From a virus: a stretch of 37,085 bases of DNA. The notes below the pieces were generated by a model, which saw only the letters and a program-made list of their open reading frames with translations, made no database searches and had not been told where the DNA came from. This document shows positions 9,501-16,848 of the stretch, in pieces. The stretch lies in the IMG/VR virus record IMGVR_UViG_3300031972_000817, positions 1-37,085 of that record. One strand, written 5' to 3'. The translations under genes and the position numbers were made by a program. The stretch's first letter is position 1, and each line of letters opens with the position of its first letter.

Positions 9501-12500
9501 CACTATTTGAACAAGGATTATTTACAAAACAAGAAGAACAAAAATTACGACAAGCTTCTAGAAAATATTTTATTAAAAAATATAAAATACGTGAACGTTA
9601 TAAAGGATTTAATTTAACAGAAGCACAAATAGAAGAAGAAGGTATATCCGAAGCATTTGCACAACATGCTATAAATGCTCAAGTAGAAGTAGGCGTAATT
9701 AAAACTTTATTTAATCGTTTGTTAGGATACTTACTAGCATTACGTGAAGCTTTATTTAGTACAGGTTTCGACACTATAGATAAAATATTTGACGCTTCAC
9801 AAATAGGATTAGTAGGTAACAGATATGCAGGTAAAGCAGCTAACGAAAGAAACCGAACTACAATATATAACACCTCAATTACACCAGTTGGAATTACGAC
9901 AAATGATTCACCTTTATTTTCAATAGCATTTAATAAAAATATAAATGAAGTAAATGAAATTTATGGAACTACATTCGGTGGCGAAACTAGTCCAGACACG
10001 GTAAAAACAAACAGAAATCAAAACAACGGTACGGGTCGTAAATTAGAACGTGAAATAGATGCTGCCAAGAAATCTAATCCTAATTTAATTAAAGATAAAG
10101 ATATTAATTCTTTCTCTAGAATTATGAACTATGCATCTGAGTGGGCACAAAGTATACCATTGTTTGGTTTTATGTTTAGATCTATACAAGCTATGGATCA
10201 AAAAGCAAGAGACATACAAGCAGAATTTGTTACCTTAATGGATTTATATATTAAGGTTGCTAAAGATCCTAAGGCAAAAGCTTTATTAGATAAAGCACAT
10301 ATGATTTCTCAAGAACCTATAATAGTCAATGGTAAACTTGTAAAAAATAATACACATTATCGTATGGATCAAACAGGTAGAATTACATTTGTTGCTTCTC
10401 GTGACAGAAAAAGTGGAGGTGCTAATCCTGTAGAAATTAAAGAAGGTGAAGTTATTATTTTAGAAGGTGACACAGCACAAGCTTACGAAGATTCTCAAGC
10501 AGCAATGAACTATGTAGTAATGGAAGACATGAGAGGTAAAGTAGCTAGTACTTTTATAGATAATATAAAAGATGCAATTTCATTGTTACAAACAGAAGAA
10601 GTGCAAAATGTATTACGTATATCTGGTTTACCTGATTTAAATACAATGACAGATGATCAAATTGAAAATATCACATTTAGTGATGTAACATATATTGTAC
10701 GTTCATTACAAACTGCATTAGAATATCCAACTATACCTACTACGATTAAATCAAGAATTGAAACTGCATTAGGTAGTGATGGTGAAGTTAAAACAAGTTT
10801 ATTTGCTTTACAAGAAGAATTTGCTAAAGTTAACAGGTGGCAACAATCAGACTATGTACCTTTTCAAAGACACGGTAGTCATTATGTTATTGTTAGACAA
10901 GCACCAAATGAAGAAGAATTAAAAGCTGATCCTAAAGCTAAAGGTGCTCTTATACATTATGAACATATAGAAGCCGATATTAATCCGTTGTCTAGAGAAA
11001 CTCAATTTAATAAAGTTAGACAAAGATTACAAGAAGAGTACGCAGGTGAAAATGTTACAATATCAGACATTAAAAAAGTAAATCTAGCTGAATTGCAGAA
11101 TACCGTAGGTAGAGAATTTAACGGCATAGACAGTATGTCACAATACTTATCAGAAGCTAATCAACAAAAATACGCTGAAGCTAGAAAAGAAATGAAAAGT
11201 GCATTAGGAAAAATTACCAATGAAAATATAAAAGGATTTGATGCTTTTGTTACAGGGAGACAAAAAGTAGGTGGTGTAAATGGGTATGATGGTGATTTTG
11301 TAAGAGGTATATTAAACTTTGGTTTAATGGGTTCTGAGTATGCGGCTAGAAATAGATTTATGCCTGAGATAAATAGTAGATATACTTTATTTAAAGAAAA
11401 TTATGATTTAGGCACTAACATTAGAAAAGGTGTTGATAAATGGTACACATATAAAGTAGAAGATCCAACACAGGAATGGTCACAATTAAGACGTGCAGGT
11501 TTCTGGTGGTTCTTAGGTGGTAACGTATCTTCAGCTTTATTACAAACAATGTCTTTAGTACAATTTACTGGGCCTATGTTAGGTTCTTTTGCAGGCAACA
11601 CAAAAGCTGCCGCCGCATTAAGTGTAGGCTTTAAAGATGCAATGAAAATGATTTCATTTACAAAAAATCAACATGGTGATTTATTTTTAGATTTTAGTAA
11701 AGTACCTAGTGATATTAGAGAAGAAGTCATGGAAGCAGTACGTAAGGGTATAATAAAACAAGGACAACTATTACAAGAAATTGGTATGCCAGTAGGACAC
11801 CCTACAGCAGCAGCTAGTGCAGAGGGTACGGCTAAAAGAAAAATACACGATTTTGAAATGACTGTAGTAGGTGGTGCATTTAATACTATGGAAACTGTAT
11901 CACGTATGGCAGCATATATTGCCGCTTTACGTTTAGCTAGAGATCCAACTGTATTAGCAAAAGCAGACGAATATTTTCAAGGAAATGGTTTATGGGAAGC
12001 TATGCGATTTGAAAGAGCAGGAGGGGCAATAACTCCTCAAATGCTTGCGGAATTTATGACAGATCGTACTTTTGGTTTGTATGGTAAACTAAACAGAAAC
12101 AATATTGCTAGAGGTTTTGGATCAGTAGCGTTCTTGTTCACAACATATATTGGTCAAATGTTTGCACTAATGTATAGATCATTTACATCTGGAGAAACTG
12201 AAGCACAAAAAAGAGTTGGTCGTAGAATGTTTGCAAAGATGATATTAGCTATAGGTATCACAGGTGGATATATGGCATTACCTGGAGTTGATGATGCGGA
12301 AGATTTCTTTAGTTGGGTAATGAGTCAAGTTACAGGTGTTAAGAGAGATTACAGTGATCAATTTAAAGATATGATTGAATCTGCTATAGGTGAAAAAGGA
12401 GCTGAAGCTATGCAAAACGGTATTATCAATGCCTATGGCGGTATGGATATACAACGTAGAATTGGTTTTGGTCAATTACCAGGTTCACAACAATTTAAAG

Positions 12501-13159
12501 CATTAATGAGTTTGACAGGATTATCCACAGGAGCTGATGCAAAAGATATTGGTGGTGCCCCTATGGCTATGGTATTTGGTACTTTAGAAAAAGTTTTTGA
12601 TGAATTAAAAAAAGATGGTATGACTTCTCTTGTTCCTTATGTAGGTAGAGACTCAGATGCACTAGCAGCTTTATTTCCTACGGCAATACAAAATATATAT
12701 AAAGCACAAAAATATGCATTACAAGGATATGCTGACACAAATCGTGGCACACTTTTGACACATGATTTAGGTGCTTATGATATAGCTATGCAAGCCTTTG
12801 GATTTGCTCCGAGCAAGATAGCTAACAAACGAGCAAAACTTTATAGAGAACAACAAACAGGTGGGGCAACTTCTGAATACAGAAAACGTATGAACGGCAG
12901 AATTACTCAAGCCATACAAGATATCATTATTGCACAAACAATTACTAATGACTCATCAGCGGCAAACGAAGCACAAGAAAGATTACTAAAATTGATGAGA
13001 GATGTAATGCTATTTAATCAGTCTCATGATTATATACACCAGTATTTACCTGATATAACTAGACTCCGTGAAGAAGCCCTTAAGAAAATTAATGATAATT
13101 ATAGAGTGTCTAAAGCAGACAAGAAAAAACGGGCTGCGTTAACAGAAATTCTAAACTAG
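6524..13159 (+). CDS. Giant internal-virion/polyvalent-type protein with a zincin metalloprotease motif
   Basis: A single 2,211-codon frame. The N-terminus (MAKMKYIELAPSYDVPLIEV) is followed by Gly/Ala-rich hydrophobic stretches at about residues 157-203 and 338-363. At residues 988-992 is HEAMH in the context FVLFHEAMHALFEQ, with a downstream Glu at 1043 (GISEAFAQHA): a gluzincin-type HExxH...E zinc site. Further hydrophobic segments lie at about 1658-1687 (WWFLGGNVSSALLQTM), 1865-1887 and 1906-1922. Proteins of this size at the end of a podovirus structural arm act as internal core/ejection proteins that cross the host envelope, and related large polyvalent proteins carry protease domains. 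The protease motif is seen; ejection is inferred. The weak AAGG at 6507-6510 is the only ribosome site. Confidence 0.7.
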   Translation: MAKMKYIELAPSYDVPLIEVPEDYTKEQINAHLKGASVHKQLQDAGYLYAFGLDPVKMDKPEDMDDWDITRGAKAGYDSLMALWSGASAAFYDAFGMEEQQQEAIQQLQQYQLEAAVHSFETDDEGNRVKAATTVEEILNSEDKLDSFLDWLGYNIGQGAVTTTPIILAGLMTGGVGAVAAGTAGRAAAGGFIGAATKGIGTGMITSRINPVGIGVAFAAQQMGLGDIYGEQTEKSKDPNAAIAYGLSIPYAAAESIFGAGSFLLGRLVNKAGKEAVAKSFKDVGKAFVKHTGRAAAGEAVAEGTQEAIVQSGGALEEGKDLMDLYGSKSFWKRVGEGAAAGAAGGSPFGMVAGAGTTYTFLKTKQAKPYIVNGYGKEVPLITDDKDDDIAGQKFNIGDEVSVTGGHIIDPNNDTNVDMYGNPIEDKHGNRVNPKFTMLGMIYDEGKKFFVLQNKTRGAKKSVLTIPVNEGANIFTKQETATASKTNYQYSKDKDDAELSIRYHPKTVKAARKKLKLMGYTDKDITEGADRQSEDEYVMEKYNSIIEARLDQKRQQEQLDDQAANPDKYDEFDRIEEVDLLANDLQDYDALEEDALKQALREDYQRERDIDVVEFSGGKKNILGEDREKALSALNYMDGPRGLDFINTQLERTELTADGKTTKGLRELDKVIKKGKPLSAITETVEEKVTTEVGPMQGPTLTNVQKSFRRLKFLAKKLNSIGQVWLTENQTDVLREKLYELNQESNKLSRRAQKLKREIADLRKNTEHTWAAYSHQTVIVNYVNSEKTMQIAQARINVLNKAKDKNAIILEYSQIVDPKTGIVQREAKSYTVAQEIAFYQKIIDETREMRREFIELSIELGEQPISSWATFRPNNAIIGRIQKRLYGGTETTTQKVEKKYFSVKDGQAELTDDMENNIPLVKQALINALDKMNLSWVNLQFFNKYFDEKTGTQLNGEFLIHNKTINVALNASVENLNKEQSRMFVLFHEAMHALFEQGLFTKQEEQKLRQASRKYFIKKYKIRERYKGFNLTEAQIEEEGISEAFAQHAINAQVEVGVIKTLFNRLLGYLLALREALFSTGFDTIDKIFDASQIGLVGNRYAGKAANERNRTTIYNTSITPVGITTNDSPLFSIAFNKNINEVNEIYGTTFGGETSPDTVKTNRNQNNGTGRKLEREIDAAKKSNPNLIKDKDINSFSRIMNYASEWAQSIPLFGFMFRSIQAMDQKARDIQAEFVTLMDLYIKVAKDPKAKALLDKAHMISQEPIIVNGKLVKNNTHYRMDQTGRITFVASRDRKSGGANPVEIKEGEVIILEGDTAQAYEDSQAAMNYVVMEDMRGKVASTFIDNIKDAISLLQTEEVQNVLRISGLPDLNTMTDDQIENITFSDVTYIVRSLQTALEYPTIPTTIKSRIETALGSDGEVKTSLFALQEEFAKVNRWQQSDYVPFQRHGSHYVIVRQAPNEEELKADPKAKGALIHYEHIEADINPLSRETQFNKVRQRLQEEYAGENVTISDIKKVNLAELQNTVGREFNGIDSMSQYLSEANQQKYAEARKEMKSALGKITNENIKGFDAFVTGRQKVGGVNGYDGDFVRGILNFGLMGSEYAARNRFMPEINSRYTLFKENYDLGTNIRKGVDKWYTYKVEDPTQEWSQLRRAGFWWFLGGNVSSALLQTMSLVQFTGPMLGSFAGNTKAAAALSVGFKDAMKMISFTKNQHGDLFLDFSKVPSDIREEVMEAVRKGIIKQGQLLQEIGMPVGHPTAAASAEGTAKRKIHDFEMTVVGGAFNTMETVSRMAAYIAALRLARDPTVLAKADEYFQGNGLWEAMRFERAGGAITPQMLAEFMTDRTFGLYGKLNRNNIARGFGSVAFLFTTYIGQMFALMYRSFTSGETEAQKRVGRRMFAKMILAIGITGGYMALPGVDDAEDFFSWVMSQVTGVKRDYSDQFKDMIESAIGEKGAEAMQNGIINAYGGMDIQRRIGFGQLPGSQQFKALMSLTGLSTGADAKDIGGAPMAMVFGTLEKVFDELKKDGMTSLVPYVGRDSDALAALFPTAIQNIYKAQKYALQGYADTNRGTLLTHDLGAYDIAMQAFGFAPSKIANKRAKLYREQQTGGATSEYRKRMNGRITQAIQDIIIAQTITNDSSAANEAQERLLKLMRDVMLFNQSHDYIHQYLPDITRLREEALKKINDNYRVSKADKKKRAALTEILN

Positions 13160-13177
13160 CCCGTTTCGTTATTTTTT
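13128..13177. terminator. Bidirectional intrinsic terminator between converging arms
   Basis: AACGGGCT at 13128-13135 pairs with AGCCCGTT at 13158-13165. On the plus strand the hairpin is followed by TTCGTTATTTTTT; on the minus strand by TTTTTTCTT. It overlaps the last codons of the giant gene and ends next to the holin-like gene read from the other strand, exactly where two converging transcripts need to stop. Confidence 0.75.
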
Positions 13178-13603
13178 AACTAAACTTCCTCCGAAGTATA
13201 ATCCAATTATTGATGCCATTAGATGTGTATCCATTGGTGTAATTACTACACCTGCATATTTTCTATCTATAAGCATTTCTTTTTGTTCAATTAAGAATAA
13301 GAATCCTCTACTAAATTCTGTCCACGTTACGAAAACAGCTGTATCAAAAAATACAGGTACAATTTTAGGCCATACAATAATAAAGAATACTGCAGTTAGT
13401 GCAATAACTCTTCTTGTAAATTGAAAACCTTTGTTCTCATATTTTCGAGCTTTGTCAATCTCATCCATTTGAAATTTACCGCGGGCAAGTAACATTTTTT
13501 GTGCATCTTGCTTTGCTTTAATGCTCTGTCCCCAGATGGACATTACTCCACCTAGGACACTTGAGCCAAGCATTGTAATCATTTCTACAGGCAATCCAAA
13601 CAT
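13169..13603 (-). CDS. Holin-like membrane protein with three TM segments
   Basis: This 144-residue protein has hydrophobic segments at about 8-25 (MITMLGSSVLGGVMSIWG), 66-86 (ALTAVFFIIVWPKIVPVF) and 125-141 (LMASIIGLYFGGSLV), separated by a long charged helix (AKQDAQKMLLARGKFQMDEI) and a soluble loop. The three-TM layout, size and position two genes from an endolysin-like gene fit a holin or holin-like lysis protein, which would permeabilise the inner membrane so the endolysin reaches peptidoglycan. No decisive sequence motif exists for holins, so this is topology plus context. Last gene of the leftward arm, ending at the shared terminator. Confidence 0.6.
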   Translation of the reverse strand: MFGLPVEMITMLGSSVLGGVMSIWGQSIKAKQDAQKMLLARGKFQMDEIDKARKYENKGFQFTRRVIALTAVFFIIVWPKIVPVFFDTAVFVTWTEFSRGFLFLIEQKEMLIDRKYAGVVITPMDTHLMASIIGLYFGGSLVKK

Positions 13604-13609
13604 ATACGT

Positions 13610-13714
13610 TTAGATAGCTTGTATAACAAAAATTACTAGAACTACTACAGCAACTATAATAGCGCCTTTGCGCTTTTTAGAACTGTCATTCCAGAAGTCT
13701 TTTATCTTTTGCAT
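13610..13714 (-). CDS. 34-residue single-TM peptide in the lysis region
   Basis: A short ORF reading MQKIKDFWNDSSKKRKGAII followed by a pure hydrophobic run ending FVIQAI. AAAAGGAG lies just before its ATG, the best ribosome site in the neighbourhood, so it is very likely translated. One TM helix with a short, basic, presumably cytoplasmic N-terminus resembles pinholins, antiholins or small lysis accessory peptides. It sits between the endolysin and holin-like genes. Confidence 0.65.
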   Translation of the reverse strand: MQKIKDFWNDSSKKRKGAIIVAVVVLVIFVIQAI

Positions 13715-13725
13715 ATCTACTCCTT

Positions 13726-14289
13726 TTAAAAAGTTGTTATCATTTTTGCCGTAGCAAACGCTGCAGCTAAATCAGTATCGTTTTCAATCAATTCACCTAT
13801 TTCTTGGTTAGACATAGATGCTAAAGAAGCAGACGCTGATTTGCCGCCGTCTCCGTATCTCGCAAATTCTTTATTAAATTTTGGGCCAAATAAAGGACTC
13901 GAATTAACTAGTAAACTTTTAGCAGTTGCAGGTTCTACTTGCCAATATCCTCTAGCAACTCCTGTTCTTTCACCTTTTTTGTCATCATCTGTTTGTTGTC
14001 TTTTTGATTTATATCCACTTTCAATCATTCCAATTTTAGACATATTATCAATAATAGTATCTGAATTAAAATCCATGTCACCATCAAAAATATATCCAGC
14101 TTTAATTAAAGATTGCATAGCGTCTTCTGGTACATCAATACCAGCATCTAAAATGTCATTGGCTTTATTTCTTTTTGTTTTATCACCTGTTCCTTGGTAG
14201 TTATCAACCCAAGTTTGTGCAAATTCCATATTTTCATCTTGAAAAAATGATTTAAAAAAACGACTAATATCACCTAAATCTGTAGCCAT
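13726..14289 (-). CDS. Lysozyme/lytic-transglycosylase-like endolysin
   Basis: 187 residues from the ATG at 14289. Residues about 87-94 (GMIESGYK) supply the expected catalytic Glu90 of a lysozyme/SLT fold, followed at 114-123 by GYWQVEPATA, the counterpart of the G(L/Y)xQ(V/I)xPATA motif of lytic transglycosylases and phage lysozymes. A C-terminal domain with LASMSNQEIGELIENDTDLA follows. The role is peptidoglycan cleavage at lysis. A longer frame to 14373 would add a hydrophobic N-terminus resembling a signal-arrest-release segment; I reject it because codon third positions there are unusually GC-rich and the alternative frame encodes a more normal gene. AGAG precedes the chosen ATG. Confidence 0.65.
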   Translation of the reverse strand: MATDLGDISRFFKSFFQDENMEFAQTWVDNYQGTGDKTKRNKANDILDAGIDVPEDAMQSLIKAGYIFDGDMDFNSDTIIDNMSKIGMIESGYKSKRQQTDDDKKGERTGVARGYWQVEPATAKSLLVNSSPLFGPKFNKEFARYGDGGKSASASLASMSNQEIGELIENDTDLAAAFATAKMITTF

Positions 14290-14290
14290 G

Positions 14291-14410
14291 TTACTCTGCG
14301 TGTTCGCAACTACGACATTCACAGTTACCGCCACAACAAGTGCCGCCATTACTGCAATGACATTCATGATCACAATTTGTACAAGGTTTAGACAACAATT
14401 CTTTTTCCAT
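14291..14410 (-). CDS. Cysteine-rich 39-residue metallothionein-like peptide
   Basis: The peptide reads MEKELLSKPCTNCDHECHCS then a Gly/Cys-rich tail ending ECRSCEHAE. It has nine cysteines and three histidines in 39 residues, mostly as CxxC, CxC and CC pairs, as in metallothioneins or compact zinc clusters. GC at third codon positions is lower than in the overlapping hydrophobic frame, favouring this frame as the coding one. It ends two bases before the endolysin ATG and overlaps the end of the preceding gene by 23 bases. Metal binding is inferred from cysteine spacing; the family is not recognised and its ribosome site is weak. Confidence 0.5.
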   Translation of the reverse strand: MEKELLSKPCTNCDHECHCSNGGTCCGGNCECRSCEHAE

Positions 14411-14615
14411 TTCTGTTATCTTGTGTAAACATTTTTTTACCGTAGTTAACTCCACTTCTAGCTTTATTACCACCCTGTACATAAGATGGTTTTACATTTT
14501 TTTGAAGTGAGGAAATTAAAGAAAGAGGATCATATTTTTTCTTTTTATTAGTATTATTAGCTATTGATCCACCAACCTCTACCATTTTTCCTATTTGTCC
14601 TCTAGTTATAGCCAT
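14388..14615 (-). CDS. Small basic hypothetical protein
   Basis: A 75-residue, strongly basic protein (MAITRGQIGKMVEVGGSIAN, then a KKKK run and a Gly/Arg/Lys-rich tail). No domain is recognised. The ATG overlaps the stop of the preceding 39-codon gene by one base, and its end overlaps the cysteine-rich gene, so the three small genes look translationally linked. The basic, Gly/Asn-rich character would allow nucleic-acid or virion binding, but nothing specific can be claimed. Confidence 0.55.
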   Translation of the reverse strand: MAITRGQIGKMVEVGGSIANNTNKKKKYDPLSLISSLQKNVKPSYVQGGNKARSGVNYGKKMFTQDNRNGKRIVV

Positions 14616-14734
14616 TATTCTTTCTCTTCTTCTTCTTTCGGTTTTTCTTCAACTTTTACAGCGTCTCCGCCTATTTTTACTATGCCCATTTGAAAATCAA
14701 CTGGGGGAGTCATTGGTTTGTTATTATCTGTCAT
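14615..14734 (-). CDS. 39-residue acidic-tailed peptide, possibly leaderless
   Basis: Reads MTDNNKPMTPPVDFQMGIVK and ends in a Glu/Lys-rich tail (KPKEEEEKE). The stop overlaps the next ATG by one base. There is no Shine-Dalgarno sequence; instead a TGC TATAAT extended -10 element lies at 14742-14750, placing the predicted transcription start within about one base of the ATG. Either the gene is translated from a leaderless message or it is read only on longer transcripts. Function unknown. Confidence 0.5.
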   Translation of the reverse strand: MTDNNKPMTPPVDFQMGIVKIGGDAVKVEEKPKEEEEKE

Positions 14735-14741
14735 ATTGCGT

Positions 14742-14750
14742 ATTATAGCA
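14742..14750 (-). promoter_or_regulatory. Extended -10 promoter for the lysis genes
   Basis: On the minus strand this reads TGC TATAAT, a perfect -10 with a TGN extension. The -35 region (TGTACT at 17 bases) is poor because it overlaps the terminator hairpin just upstream. It would restart transcription for the small ORFs, endolysin and holin after the upstream unit has been terminated. It matches other extended -10 sites in the leftward arm. Confidence 0.55.
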
Positions 14751-14751
14751 G

Positions 14752-14777
14752 AAAAGGGGACTGAAGTACAGTCCCCC
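14752..14777 (-). terminator. Intrinsic terminator after the metallophosphoesterase gene
   Basis: On the minus strand GGGGACTG, a five-base loop and CAGTCCCC form an eight-base-pair, GC-rich stem followed by TTTT. It begins about ten bases after the stop codon of the phosphoesterase gene. The next promoter follows at once, separating two transcription units. Confidence 0.75.
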
Positions 14778-14785
14778 AATCAACT

Positions 14786-16015
14786 TTAAGCTGCCCAAGA
14801 AAGCCATTGATTCTTGGGTTTTATAGTCAATCCTTCCTCAGAAATTACAGGGACTTGGAATGTTATTCCATACTTTGGATGGGTAAACCATAAAGCTTGT
14901 TTAGGTATCTCATATTCAAATCTTGCACTTTTAGCATACTCATCATATCCCTTCAAAGATCCGTTTACTAATGCACCTTTTAACTGTAAATATTGGTGGT
15001 AGTGACCCATGATTAATTGATCAATAGGTTTATTTTGATTAGCATACTCTGCTTTAACTTTTTGTACACCTCTAGAAATAGGGCCAATCATACCAATCAT
15101 TCCAGAACCACCACGTACACCCAATCTATCGCCATGAGTTAGTAAGTATGTAGTGTCATATACTTTATAATAAGCATCATACCCTGTAGGTATCATAAAC
15201 TGCACACGATCATCACCTGCATTTTTAAAATGTTTTTCTAACATATTGTATAGCATCCAATCATAACTAGTTTGTGCGGCTTGTTTATGTCTGTATTGTT
15301 TATACATACGGCCATGATTACCATAACACGTAGGTACAAATACTTTACCAAAAGTATCTGCTAGAGATTTAATAGCCCATGTAAGCATATCAAATAATTC
15401 TAATACGTGTTCTAAATTTGTACCGTCATTTGTTTCTGTTAATTCATCATGAATATTACCTGACATCATGTCACCACCGAGGGGCACAACTATGCCTGGA
15501 TATTTAGGGTTTACCATATGATTCGTACAAAGATCTATAGCTGTCTCAACAGTAGACTTTAATCTCTGTTTGGCTATTTCTTTGTTGTATAGATTAAGAC
15601 CATCAACAGCTGTTTTATCTACAACTTCACCGTAGTGAAAATCAGATAAGAACAAAGTAGGAACACCAGGTGCCCCTTTTGCGGGTGATGATTTGATTAA
15701 CCATTTAGGCGGCTTAGGCGTATGTTCCGAAAGCTTGAATACTGTCTTACGGATTTGTTCTGCAGTTATGTTTTCGTGAGCCAATTCTTTGATCTGCTCT
15801 TTCAGATCTTTGACTTGTATTTCATACGCCACTTTTTGTTCGTACAAAGCCGCCTCTGTACTCGGTGCTACCACCGTTGGTGTTATGTTTTCGCGTTCCG
15901 CCGCATCTAGTCTACTAACTAAGGTAGTACGGGGAATGCCTAATTTTTTAGCTGCGTCAGCTTTACTGCCACCAGCTAATATGACAGAATTAACTGCCTC
16001 CTGTAATTTGTCCAT
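14786..16015 (-). CDS. Calcineurin-like metallophosphoesterase with N-terminal HTH
   Basis: 409 residues. The first 40 (GGSKADAAKKLGIPRTTLVS) form a Fis/HTH_8-style helix-turn-helix; a coiled-coil linker covers about 55-95. The rest holds the full metallophosphoesterase signature: D125-x-H127 (LFLSDFHYGE), GGD at 180-182, GNH at 232-234, H294 (LLTHGD) and GHYH at 337-340, so a two-metal active site looks intact. Such enzymes cleave phosphodiesters or phosphomonoesters; the HTH suggests it acts on or near DNA. The substrate is unknown. It is the last gene of a unit ending in a terminator at 14752-14777 and lies among late genes. Confidence 0.8.
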   Translation of the reverse strand: MDKLQEAVNSVILAGGSKADAAKKLGIPRTTLVSRLDAAERENITPTVVAPSTEAALYEQKVAYEIQVKDLKEQIKELAHENITAEQIRKTVFKLSEHTPKPPKWLIKSSPAKGAPGVPTLFLSDFHYGEVVDKTAVDGLNLYNKEIAKQRLKSTVETAIDLCTNHMVNPKYPGIVVPLGGDMMSGNIHDELTETNDGTNLEHVLELFDMLTWAIKSLADTFGKVFVPTCYGNHGRMYKQYRHKQAAQTSYDWMLYNMLEKHFKNAGDDRVQFMIPTGYDAYYKVYDTTYLLTHGDRLGVRGGSGMIGMIGPISRGVQKVKAEYANQNKPIDQLIMGHYHQYLQLKGALVNGSLKGYDEYAKSARFEYEIPKQALWFTHPKYGITFQVPVISEEGLTIKPKNQWLSWAA

Positions 16016-16041
16016 AATATTGTCTCCCTGTGTTAATATTA

Positions 16042-16317
16042 TTATGCGTTTAAATCATCAAGCATATCTTGAAAATTTATATTTTCTCTTTCTTTTTTGT
16101 TTTGAATTGTTTCGTCAAAAGCTTGAACTTCCATACAATACGATTGTACATAAGATGTTCTGCCTCTTTGTTCTTCTACTGATGATACGTAGTTTTCTAC
16201 TTGAACTTTGAGACTTTCACATATTTCTTTTGTGTGATAAGCCGCAAAACCTTGGTATCCTACAGTAGGAGCATACGGTGTTGTCACTAGCACCATTAGA
16301 AACCATAATGTTGTCAT
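16042..16317 (-). CDS. Small exported or membrane-anchored hypothetical protein
   Basis: A 91-residue protein with a hydrophobic N-terminus (MTTLWFLMVLVTTPYAPTVG) that looks like a signal peptide or anchor, then a soluble domain with two Cys (EICESL and SYCMEV) that could form a disulfide in the periplasm. The C-terminus is acidic. Its ATG overlaps the preceding stop as ATGA, so it is translationally coupled. Near lysis genes such a protein could be a spanin-like or envelope factor, but no lipobox or spanin motif is seen. Confidence 0.6.
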   Translation of the reverse strand: MTTLWFLMVLVTTPYAPTVGYQGFAAYHTKEICESLKVQVENYVSSVEEQRGRTSYVQSYCMEVQAFDETIQNKKERENINFQDMLDDLNA

Positions 16318-16490
16318 AATTTATCCATTGTTATTTGAGCTAAACCTCTCCAATAATCTTTTACCTTTAGGTTTAAATTATCCCATAAACGTAATTGAAT
16401 TTTTCTAGGTACACTATGCATGTATAATTTTTTTGCTAGTTTATCAAAACGTGTATGCATTGGATATTTAGGATGTTTTTTTAAAATCAT
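16314..16490 (-). CDS. Basic 58-residue hypothetical protein
   Basis: Reads MILKKHPKYPMHTRFDKLAK and continues with LYMHSVPRKIQLRLWDNLN. It is basic with several Trp and Tyr. The start lies inside the end of the upstream 108-codon gene (23-base overlap) and the stop overlaps the next ATG as ATGA. Tight coupling on both sides and a coherent amphipathic sequence support a real gene. The family is not recognised. Confidence 0.6.
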   Translation of the reverse strand: MILKKHPKYPMHTRFDKLAKKLYMHSVPRKIQLRLWDNLNLKVKDYWRGLAQITMDKL

Positions 16491-16794
16491 CTTTAGCTTT
16501 CTGTTTAATATATTTTATAATGTCTTTTATAATCAAAGTTTTATCTTTATTTTTCCAATGATTGATATAAAATTTAATACTGCTTTTGTCTAATACATCA
16601 GCAGCTTCTTGTAAAGGCCAACTCATTAAGTAAGCCAAATCTGTTTTAATGTTTGATAAGAGTCTGTACGATTTAGGAAATTTTTTTATTGGTAATTTTT
16701 TATATTCACCTGTAGTAGCTTTTACACAATGTATATATTTTCTTTCGGTTTTTATAAACCAGGGATAACTCCCTACGTCAACTAATTTCCACAT
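16468..16794 (-). CDS. Hypothetical basic protein, first gene after the 16.8 kb terminator
   Basis: A 108-residue, lysine-rich protein (MWKLVDVGSYPWFIKTERKY...). The first half has aromatic beta-like strands; residues about 55-100 are helical (YLMSWPLQEAADVLDKSSIK) and might form a small DNA-binding fold, though no family is recognised. AGGGGATAATAATATG gives a good ribosome site. It is the first gene downstream of the promoter-terminator unit at 16814-16960, so its expression would require read-through of that terminator or another promoter. If the unit works as an antitermination leader, this gene heads the late lysis operon. Confidence 0.6.
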   Translation of the reverse strand: MWKLVDVGSYPWFIKTERKYIHCVKATTGEYKKLPIKKFPKSYRLLSNIKTDLAYLMSWPLQEAADVLDKSSIKFYINHWKNKDKTLIIKDIIKYIKQKAKDDFKKTS

Positions 16795-16813
16795 ATTATT
16801 ATCCCCTGTAAAG

Positions 16814-16848
16814 ATAAAAAAAGCAGCCAGGCTGATCCCAGCTGCTTA
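16814..16848 (-). terminator. Strong intrinsic terminator
   Basis: On the minus strand AAGCAGC (16847-16841) pairs with GCTGCTT (16827-16821) and is followed by an unbroken run of T residues. The loop can pair further (GG with CC). It stands between nrdB and the lysis-side genes and about 75 bases after a promoter, with no ORF between. Confidence 0.8.

Noticed and set aside
14290-14373. Endolysin start at 14373 with a hydrophobic SAR-like N-terminus
   Set aside because: About half of the third codon positions in this stretch are G or C, against under a third in the overlapping Cys-rich frame; the ATG at 14289 has its own AGAG. Kept as an open alternative in the findings.
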